From NCBI GenBank assembly GCA_023415635.1, contig JAEZJV010000068.1, positions 129,900 to 193,899 on the forward strand: a DNA stretch of 64,000 nucleotides. The letters are read 5' to 3'. The stretch is from Bacillota bacterium (GTDB lineage: Bacteria > Bacillota > Clostridia > Lachnospirales > Lachnospiraceae). Both the position numbers and the translations under genes were made by a program. Below are positions 27,385-34,330 of this stretch, in pieces. Under the pieces are notes generated by a model. It had not been told where the DNA came from, made no database searches, and worked only from the letters and a program-made list of their open reading frames with translations. Each line of letters opens with the position of its first letter. Position 1 is the stretch's first letter.

Positions 27385-27917
27385 AGTGCCAGTACCTCCT
27401 TCGCTATTATCGCTACCTCCTCCTCGGTGGTCTCCGGTTTAATGACCTTTGCAATATAGTCTACATCCATTATATTGGCCATTTCTTTTATAAGGTTAAG
27501 AAATGTGTTCTTTTCTTTATCCGATGCTCTTTCACTGATACCGAGCTGAACCAGCTTCATGTTTTTATTTGCGAAACCCTTTACCATTTCCTTTCCTCTC
27601 ATTTTATAAAAACGGTTTCCCAGAAGCGCCGTCTTATCCAGGATCTTTTTAATATCATAAGAAGTATGCCCCCACTGTAACGGTGTCGTATATACCAGTT
27701 TATCTGCTTTCGCAAGTATCGGCAAAATCTCATCCATATCATCTCTTACGACACATTTCCCGAAAGTCTTATAGGTACACCCCTGACAAGAATAGCAGGG
27801 CTTAATATTTCTCCCGCTTGCCGGGATCAGTACAACCTCCATATGCTGGTTTTTCAAATATTCGAACAGCCTTGCTCCAAAGGTTTCCTTCTCATTATCG
27901 CTGATGATTGCTATCAT
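27381..27917 (-). CDS. Flavodoxin-fold reductase with CxxC motif
   Basis: 178 aa, NADPH-dependent FMN reductase family. CYSCQGC at about residues 42-48 and GKCVVRDDMDE resemble the cysteine motif of iron-sulphur-associated flavoproteins, though it lacks the full four-Cys set. The ATG at 27917 is chosen because it lies 1 nt after the previous stop, with GGAGGG upstream; a longer in-frame version would overlap the flavodoxin gene. Third gene of the MarR operon. Confidence 0.85.
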   Translation of the reverse strand: MIAIISDNEKETFGARLFEYLKNQHMEVVLIPASGRNIKPCYSCQGCTYKTFGKCVVRDDMDEILPILAKADKLVYTTPLQWGHTSYDIKKILDKTALLGNRFYKMRGKEMVKGFANKNMKLVQLGISERASDKEKNTFLNLIKEMANIMDVDYIAKVIKPETTEEEVAIIAKEVLAL

Positions 27918-27918
27918 G

Positions 27919-28437
27919 TTATTGTAAGCCCTCCATATATTCGATGAGCGGCTTGATATAAGCTTGATCGGAATGATCCGTTGAGGAAGCAAGTGCTTTC
28001 ATCATATTCGTATCAGCCTCTGTCCTGTCTTTCTTCTTTGCCAAGGATTTACTAAGCATTTTTAGCAGGTTCTTTGAGAAATATCCCATTGTTTCATAAT
28101 TAATACCACCCTCAAAATAATAAAATGGAATATCCATCTGCTCCGATGCTGTAAGATTATCATTCCTGATTTTCTCGATTGCTTCAGAATTACCCATTTC
28201 TGTCAATCCTGTGGCATAAACAATCAGCTTCTTTGCTCTAACTTCAGGGTTGGTTTTGATTTTATTAAGCCCGGCAACTTTACCCGCCATAAGCCATCCT
28301 CCATAAAGTATCACATCACAATCCGAATAAGTAGCTTGCTTCAACGGCATCACTCTGCAACCCAGCTCCTGTGCAATCCACTCCCCATACCTTCTTGTGA
28401 ATCCGGTCTTGCTGTTATATACAACAATAGTATTCAT
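27919..28437 (-). CDS. Flavodoxin domain protein
   Basis: 172 aa flavodoxin of the protoporphyrinogen-oxidase HemG/flavodoxin-5 type, with the FMN loop VYNSKTGFTRRYGEW. It probably carries electrons to the two reductases coded downstream. The start overlaps the marR stop by 4 bp (ATGA), with GGGGGG upstream. Second gene of the operon. Confidence 0.85.
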   Translation of the reverse strand: MNTIVVYNSKTGFTRRYGEWIAQELGCRVMPLKQATYSDCDVILYGGWLMAGKVAGLNKIKTNPEVRAKKLIVYATGLTEMGNSEAIEKIRNDNLTASEQMDIPFYYFEGGINYETMGYFSKNLLKMLSKSLAKKKDRTEADTNMMKALASSTDHSDQAYIKPLIEYMEGLQ

Positions 28438-28901
28438 TTGGATACCCCCCTCATATTTTTAATGTTATGTTCTATTTTTGCAAGAGTATTTGCTGTTATA
28501 GTCAGCTCCTCTGCACTTACATTTTGATACAGAATCCGAAAAAATTCATCTTCACTTTTCTCATATTTATTATGAATTAAATTCACTTTGTCTGTCATAG
28601 AAACGCGTAGCTTTCGCCTGTCAGCAGAATCTATATGAGTTTTTACAAAGCCGTTTTTCTCAAGCTTAAGAACTAACTGCTTTACATTCTGATGAGAGCT
28701 TCCCATCACATCGGAGAGTTCATTGATGGTAGGTGAATTCCCACGAAATAAATTCAGACAGATCAAAAGAAAGAATTGCTTATACGTAATTTCCTCATAA
28801 AATAAATCCCCTGCCGCCTGCATCCGGTTGCTGAGAGCCGTTAGCATACCAATAAAGATATGCTCATTATCATACCCTTCCAGCATCTCCTCTCTAGTCA
28901 T
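28434..28901 (-). CDS. MarR-family transcription regulator
   Basis: 155 aa winged-helix repressor. The recognition region is PTINELSDVMGSSHQNVKQLVLKLEKNGFV and the wing contains DRRKLRVS. It probably represses its own four-gene operon in response to a redox-active or phenolic ligand. The ATG at 28901 follows GGAAGGAG; an in-frame GTG at 28934 has no site. Two matching palindromic boxes lie in its promoter. Confidence 0.92.
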   Translation of the reverse strand: MTREEMLEGYDNEHIFIGMLTALSNRMQAAGDLFYEEITYKQFFLLICLNLFRGNSPTINELSDVMGSSHQNVKQLVLKLEKNGFVKTHIDSADRRKLRVSMTDKVNLIHNKYEKSEDEFFRILYQNVSAEELTITANTLAKIEHNIKNMRGVSK

Positions 28902-28986
28902 CTTAGCTGCTCCTTCCACTTTTGAATTACTCACTGCATTCCAGAAAATATTGAAATATAGTTCTTCTATTATCCTTACTTATAAT

Positions 28987-29021
28987 ATGTAACATATTAC
29001 CTATTATGTAATATATTACAT
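28987..29021. promoter_or_regulatory. Paired MarR operator boxes
   Basis: ATGTAACATATTACCT (28987-29002) and ATGTAATATATTACAT (29006-29021) share 14 of 16 positions and are 19 bp apart. The second is a perfect palindrome and overlaps the -10 box of the marR promoter; the first covers the predicted transcription start. Confidence 0.6.
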
Positions 29022-29038
29022 ATTATTATATTTGTCAA
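29010..29038 (-). promoter_or_regulatory. marR operon promoter
   Basis: Minus strand TTGACA (29033-29038), 17-bp spacer, TATATT (29010-29015). Start near 29003, leader about 100 nt. Confidence 0.65.
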
Positions 29039-29053
29039 CAAAAATAACAAAAA

Positions 29054-29109
29054 TACTTCTCCTGTAAAATACAGTCCACTCACTTTAACTGCCTTCTACA
29101 GAAGAAGTA
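29054..29109. repeat. Inverted repeat between msrA and marR
   Basis: TACTTCTCCTGTA (29054-29066) and TACAGAAGAAGTA (29097-29109) pair at 12 of 13 positions around a 30-nt loop. It lies 37 bp beyond the msrA stop. No clear U tract follows, so terminator function is uncertain. Confidence 0.5.
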
Positions 29110-29145
29110 CGTATGATATTTCCTAATTCAAACACTAATATTTTA

Positions 29146-29664
29146 TCATAAATTATCGCTGTTATGAAGCTGCTTAACCTTCTCGAATTTATCCTTTCCG
29201 ATATGGCAATAGCCGGATGGATTTTTATCTAGATATTTCTGATGGTACTCCTCTGCTCGATAGAAATTAAGCAAAGGCTTCACTTCAATCGCAATCTTTT
29301 CCCTATGCCTTTTCTGAAGCTCAGAGATAGAAGCTTGAATAATTTCTTCCTCCTCCGACTCCACAAAATAGATACCTGTTCTATATTGGGTTCCGATATC
29401 TCCACCCTGTTTATTGACGCTTACTGGATTAATGACATCATAGTACAATTCAAGCAGAAAGGGCAGCTTGAGTATATCGTCCTCATAAACCACATGTACA
29501 GTCTCTGCATGCCCGGTATTATTATGGCATACCTCTTCATAGGAAGGGTTTTCAGTATTACCGTTCGCATAACCGACCTCAGTGCTTAACACCCCTTTAA
29601 CTCCGGCTAAGTATTGTTCTGTTCCCCAAAAACAACCACCTGCGAGATATAATTCTTTTTTCAT
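29146..29664 (-). CDS. msrA: Peptide methionine-S-sulfoxide reductase
   Basis: 172 aa MsrA, which repairs methionine-S-sulfoxide in proteins using thioredoxin or a similar donor. The catalytic Cys11 is in GGCFWG; the partner segments GYANG, GHAETVHV and YHQKYL are present. No MsrB domain is fused. It is last of a run of five minus-strand genes and starts 30 bp after the Dus gene. Confidence 0.96.
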   Translation of the reverse strand: MKKELYLAGGCFWGTEQYLAGVKGVLSTEVGYANGNTENPSYEEVCHNNTGHAETVHVVYEDDILKLPFLLELYYDVINPVSVNKQGGDIGTQYRTGIYFVESEEEEIIQASISELQKRHREKIAIEVKPLLNFYRAEEYHQKYLDKNPSGYCHIGKDKFEKVKQLHNSDNL

Positions 29665-29694
29665 TTTCTTACCTTCCTTCCATCATAAAGATAT

Positions 29695-30645
29695 TTATAT
29701 TTCAATCTGACAAATCGTATATTCCTGCTCGCGAAATAAGCACTCTACTGCTTCCTCATAGTCGCGAAGCCTCTCTGCTTTTCGTATTCTTTTCCAATAT
29801 TTCTCATGATTGGTAAATGGTATAATCATATAATACCAGAGCTCCTTCAGCTTAAATAGAACATTCCTGTCCCCAAAGAGAACCTTTTGATAGTCATGGC
29901 AAAGTCTGTCATGGAATTCCTTCAATCGTGCCTTATCAGGATACTGCTGCCCCAGCAGATATTCGATCAAGCCGGGATTGGCTAGCAGCCCTCTTCCTAG
30001 CATCACCGAATTAACCTCAGGAAAGGTATTCAAAAGGGATTGGTAATCCTCCGGAGTAAAAATATTACCATTGTAACAGACAGGATTTTTACTTAGCTTA
30101 AGCGCCTCTGAGAACATCTGTAGATCTGGCTTGTTGTTATAGAAGTCTTTCTGCAGACGCGGATGGATGATTAATTCCTTAATCGGATACTGATTAAAAA
30201 TATCAATTAATGTATAAAATTCTTCAGCATCCTCTATACCAATTCTCGTCTTCACAGAGATTTCAGTTATGGATGCAGTAAAAATTTCTTCCAAAAAGGA
30301 GTGCAGAGCCTCCGGTTTGGCTAGGAAACCAGCTCCCATGAATTTAGAAACCACCGTTCCCGAGGGACAGCCCAGATTCAGATTGATCTCCCGATATCCC
30401 AGTTCTTTGATCAACTTTGAGGTTTGTACAAAATCCTCAGCCTTATTCGTGAGTAATTGCGGAACCAGTTCCAAATTATTATTCTCCGGCAGAATATCAT
30501 TAATTTCCTTTGTCTTCAGATTTTTATTATGCTTAGCTGCAATAAAGGGGGAAAAGTATTTATCAGGCTTCATGAAAAAGGCCTGATGCGCATTACGGTA
30601 AATATATCCGGTAATTCCCTCCATGGGTGCAAAGTAAAAATTCAT
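29695..30645 (-). CDS. tRNA-dihydrouridine synthase
   Basis: 316 aa flavoenzyme that reduces uridine to dihydrouridine in the D-loop of tRNA. The FMN-binding APMEGITG start, the catalytic Cys93 in LNLGCPSG and the VKTRIG, HPR and YNGNI segments are present. The overall form is closer to DusC/short bacterial Dus than to DusB. The start overlaps the end of the EamA gene by 4 bp, so translation is coupled. Confidence 0.93.
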   Translation of the reverse strand: MNFYFAPMEGITGYIYRNAHQAFFMKPDKYFSPFIAAKHNKNLKTKEINDILPENNNLELVPQLLTNKAEDFVQTSKLIKELGYREINLNLGCPSGTVVSKFMGAGFLAKPEALHSFLEEIFTASITEISVKTRIGIEDAEEFYTLIDIFNQYPIKELIIHPRLQKDFYNNKPDLQMFSEALKLSKNPVCYNGNIFTPEDYQSLLNTFPEVNSVMLGRGLLANPGLIEYLLGQQYPDKARLKEFHDRLCHDYQKVLFGDRNVLFKLKELWYYMIIPFTNHEKYWKRIRKAERLRDYEEAVECLFREQEYTICQIEI

Positions 30646-31517
30646 GTATGACTGACTCCTTTCTTAATACCGGATAAATCGCTGATGAAAGCAGCTCCCA
30701 GAATTAGTACTGCACCCAGGATCTGATAGCCTGCCATAGGTTCATGTAATATCAATGCAGATAGAAGGACTGCAAGAATTGGGTCCACATAGCTATAAAT
30801 TGCTACAGTCTGTACTTTCAACTGCGGTATGGATGTAAAATAGAGCAGATAAGCCAGTCCGGTATGCATGATTCCTACCAACAGTAACAAAACAATAATA
30901 TGCCAGTGAAGATCTAAGTCCTTAATGTTCTCTGTTAATAAGGTATATGGAAGTATGACAAGTGCTGCAACACCAAGCTGTATTACAGTTGCTTCAATTG
31001 GTGCTATCTCTTTGATAAATTTATTCATAAACACCACCGAGCTATATAACATGGCAGCAAGCAGACCAAAAAGAATACCCTTCCAATCAGAACCGGGGCT
31101 TATGCCGAAATAAATTCCTGAAATCAGACTAATTCCTGCAAACGCCAGAAGAACGCAGCACATTTTTATCCAGGTCATTTTCTCCTTCAGTACGACCGGG
31201 GAAAGAAGAATAATAAAAATCGGAGCCATATAGTAGCTCAGAGTTGCAACAGAAACCGTAGTATAATGATATGCTTCAAACAGGCAGATCCAATTGGCAC
31301 CGATTGCAGTGCCTGACAGGAATAACAGCTTCCAGTTCCTTTTGATTGCATACCAGGTAGGCTTATGCTTTAGTATCGCCATTGCCGTGATAAGAAAAGC
31401 CACCCCAACCACTCCACGTATTAAAGCAATTATACTGGATGGATAAGGTATGTATTTCACAAAAATTCCGATTGTTCCGAATATCAGCATGGAAGTCATA
31501 TAACGTAGCTTTGCCAT
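30642..31517 (-). CDS. EamA/DMT-family transporter
   Basis: 291 aa with ten membrane helices and the two EamA repeats (1-140 and 150-285). The substrate is unknown. It lies 26 bp after the large zinc-ribbon gene and overlaps dus by 4 bp, so it belongs to the same run. AAGGAG precedes the ATG. Its link with ribosome or RNA functions of its neighbours is unclear. Confidence 0.88.
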   Translation of the reverse strand: MAKLRYMTSMLIFGTIGIFVKYIPYPSSIIALIRGVVGVAFLITAMAILKHKPTWYAIKRNWKLLFLSGTAIGANWICLFEAYHYTTVSVATLSYYMAPIFIILLSPVVLKEKMTWIKMCCVLLAFAGISLISGIYFGISPGSDWKGILFGLLAAMLYSSVVFMNKFIKEIAPIEATVIQLGVAALVILPYTLLTENIKDLDLHWHIIVLLLLVGIMHTGLAYLLYFTSIPQLKVQTVAIYSYVDPILAVLLSALILHEPMAGYQILGAVLILGAAFISDLSGIKKGVSHT

Positions 31518-31543
31518 AGAAATCTCCTTAGATTTTATCCTTG

Positions 31544-34294
31544 TTATTCATTGTATTTCGCACCGCACTTCGGGCAGAGATTATCTCCCCTATAGAAATG
31601 TCCGCATCTGTAACAACATTTGACACTATGCTTTTCCTTTGCAATGTATGCAATATCCCTGGACTCCGGTTTTTCCTTCAGATATGAGACAAATTCATTC
31701 ATAATCTTCAAAAAGCCTTTGACGTCCGATAATTTCATGGAATTGGAAAGTTTGATTCTGCCGGAGTCACCTATATCAGCATATAGGATTCTTCCGCTTC
31801 GTGTAGTAATTTTTTCTACCTTCATTATATCAAGTATCCCTGACTCTGTCAGGGTATTATAAAATATATGATCCGGAGTCAAAACAAAGCCTCTTCCTCC
31901 GTTTCCCTTTCTGGAAGCATCGCAGATTACGATCGGATATTCATATTTTCCTCTGCCTGCGGCAAAGGTATTCAGTGCTCTGCGGATCACTGTATCTTCT
32001 TCCCCCTCGTTAAGAGCACTCTTACGTACATTATAAAAATGGATCCTGGAAGGTCCCTTCAGGAACTTATTTAAATCCTTTGACAATTTATTGACCAGCT
32101 GTTCACATTCATTCATCTTTATCGCAGTAAGACGTTTGTCAATCCTTGCCAACGTTTTGGTCTTAAGCTCGGGCAGAAGCTCCCTTTTTTCGATCTCTTC
32201 ATATGCCCTTAAGCCTCTTTCATAGGTAAGCTCTGTCAGATCACCGCATATTTTTTTGATAGTTTCTTCATCCATATCATAAATTTTGTTATGGATCGTC
32301 TCTAGAAATGGAGCTACATTTTTCTCTTCAAACCCTTCTTTCTTCAGGTTTTGAAGTAATTGCAGAAATGTGCCTCTATCTCTGGCATTTGCTTTTTTAA
32401 TAAATGCAGTAATCTCCAGTTTTTCACCTTCCTCTCTTTTTCGTTCCAGGTAATCCATCTCCGATTTGTGGTCAACCATCGTATATTGTGCTATTCTTTC
32501 CTTGATTAATTGATACTGCTTCTTACTGATATGCTCCGGTATCTCCTGTCGAAGGAAAGCCAATTCCTTTCTTCCCCTGGTCTCCAGCAGCTTCTTAAGA
32601 GGGAGCAGCAAAGCCTCTCTGGTTTCTTTATTTATGTCTTCTTGATCAATTTCACCAATCACACGAAGGATGGTATTGTAATCTTTGTCTTTACAATCCT
32701 CAGCCCTTTTCTTCCATCTGCTCTCTTTATCATGGTAGGGATCCAGATAAATTTCTTCTCCTTCAATGACCTCTGAAGAATTTCTGGTTGCTTCCTCAAA
32801 AGCATTGAAGTCTGTAAGCTTGTCTCCGGAGCTCTCCTCCTGAGGTCTGCTGGCGTTTTTCTTCCAGTACTTTCTGTTCTCTGCCCTGATATTGCCGCCT
32901 GCGTCTGTTCCGAGATGATTCCTTTCCTGCTTCATGGCTGCATGATTATCTGTGCTGGTCATTTTCTCTTGATATCGGGAAAGAGTCCATAGGTTGTCTT
33001 TATCTCCCATCGTCTTTGCTATCCTCAGCCCCTTTACTATCCTCAATCCCTTTGCTTTCCTCAGTCCCCTTGCTCTCTTTGCAGCATGCCTTGCTGTCCC
33101 AGGATTTGCTACGGTCTGTTCCCCCTGTTCCCTCTTTACTTTTATTTTCTCAGCCTTATCTGTTTCTTTGGCAGGACTTTCTCTTCTTTTGATTTCTTTG
33201 ACAACTGTTCTTTGACATCTTTCTACGCTTTTAGAGGGATAGAAGCCGGAATCCATCTTTTCTTTAAGATTATTGACCTCCTCATCTGAAAGTAATGCAA
33301 TATCCTCACAGATCTCCTCCAGCTGTGTTTCAGTTTTGCTTTTGTTTTGCCTATACTCTGCTTCATATACATTATAATTACAGTTATAGGTTCTCGCTCC
33401 CAGCTTTCCGATTATTTCAAGATAATCCCCATAGGCTTCGTTATCATCTTCGAAATCAAGGGTATAGACGCTGCCTTCCGTGATAAGCAGATGCGGTTTA
33501 GGGGTAAAGAAACGATGACAGCTTTGACAGGTGTATACTCTTGCCAGATATACACCCTTTTCATCTGTCTCGATCAGCAGCTCCTCTCCCTCGGGATAAA
33601 TAACCATAGAAAGCTTCTCCCCGCAAATAGGGCATTTACAGCCCACCTTATAAAAATTATTACCAATCCGCGCCTTTATTTTCTCATCAACCGACAATTC
33701 TTCTGTTTCAAAGGTATAACGTATACCCTTCCATAGGATTTTATGCCACAGTCCAATATCATACCTTCCTTTATCCTGTGTGCTTTTCTCCGGCAGCGCT
33801 TCTCCTGCCTGCCCGTCTATCATCTGTTCCTGTTTCTCCTGCTGCTCCAATATAAGCTGTATCATGTCCTCATAGGTTATCTGAATATCATTTCGATACA
33901 ATCGGAGATTCTCAGCGGTCAGCATCGGTTCTATCCCTATTTCCTTCAAAATATTACCAAATAGGGTATTAATCTGAGGATAATCCCGTTCCACTGTCAA
34001 GCCTTTGATTTTCCCCCATTTCCCGAAGGCGTATAAGGTCATATTGAGGACATTTTCCAGTAGTTCATTCTTAGTAACCTGTACAATGGAATCCTCCTTC
34101 AGATTCACTTCTGCCGTATTAATACTGACAGCTTTATTACCGAAATCAAATATCATAACACCGTCACTGCCTGCGAGAACGAGATTATTGTTCCTGATGA
34201 TAAAGATATCGTTCCATGCAAAATTTCTTCCCATGGTATTGATCAACTTAACAAATACGACTTTAAGCCCTGCATTTGCTCTTAATAAAATCAT
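31544..34294 (-). CDS. Large zinc-ribbon protein of unknown function
   Basis: 916 aa, soluble, strongly charged. It has a beta-rich N terminus (1-150), a first four-cysteine zinc site (Cys221, Cys224, Cys256, Cys259), a low-complexity basic part near 405-435 with tandem KGLR units, and a long helical middle (500-770). A C-terminal domain (about 775-885) resembles YokE-like/bacterial PH domains, followed by a zinc ribbon (Cys894, Cys897, Cys907, Cys910). No enzyme motif is seen. It starts 36 bp after the GTPase-nuclease fusion, suggesting a shared process. GGAAGGAAG supports the start. Confidence 0.75.
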   Translation of the reverse strand: MILLRANAGLKVVFVKLINTMGRNFAWNDIFIIRNNNLVLAGSDGVMIFDFGNKAVSINTAEVNLKEDSIVQVTKNELLENVLNMTLYAFGKWGKIKGLTVERDYPQINTLFGNILKEIGIEPMLTAENLRLYRNDIQITYEDMIQLILEQQEKQEQMIDGQAGEALPEKSTQDKGRYDIGLWHKILWKGIRYTFETEELSVDEKIKARIGNNFYKVGCKCPICGEKLSMVIYPEGEELLIETDEKGVYLARVYTCQSCHRFFTPKPHLLITEGSVYTLDFEDDNEAYGDYLEIIGKLGARTYNCNYNVYEAEYRQNKSKTETQLEEICEDIALLSDEEVNNLKEKMDSGFYPSKSVERCQRTVVKEIKRRESPAKETDKAEKIKVKREQGEQTVANPGTARHAAKRARGLRKAKGLRIVKGLRIAKTMGDKDNLWTLSRYQEKMTSTDNHAAMKQERNHLGTDAGGNIRAENRKYWKKNASRPQEESSGDKLTDFNAFEEATRNSSEVIEGEEIYLDPYHDKESRWKKRAEDCKDKDYNTILRVIGEIDQEDINKETREALLLPLKKLLETRGRKELAFLRQEIPEHISKKQYQLIKERIAQYTMVDHKSEMDYLERKREEGEKLEITAFIKKANARDRGTFLQLLQNLKKEGFEEKNVAPFLETIHNKIYDMDEETIKKICGDLTELTYERGLRAYEEIEKRELLPELKTKTLARIDKRLTAIKMNECEQLVNKLSKDLNKFLKGPSRIHFYNVRKSALNEGEEDTVIRRALNTFAAGRGKYEYPIVICDASRKGNGGRGFVLTPDHIFYNTLTESGILDIMKVEKITTRSGRILYADIGDSGRIKLSNSMKLSDVKGFLKIMNEFVSYLKEKPESRDIAYIAKEKHSVKCCYRCGHFYRGDNLCPKCGAKYNE
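33015..33078 (-). repeat. 21-bp tandem repeat within the zinc-ribbon gene
   Basis: Three imperfect 21-bp units (core ATCCTCA-TCCCTTTGCT) encode successive KGLRIAK / KGLRIVK / RGLRKA stretches. The reading frame is kept because the unit is seven codons. Confidence 0.55.
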
Positions 34295-34330
34295 AGAAAA
34301 CTTCCTTCCTATCGATTATCCTTCGTACTC

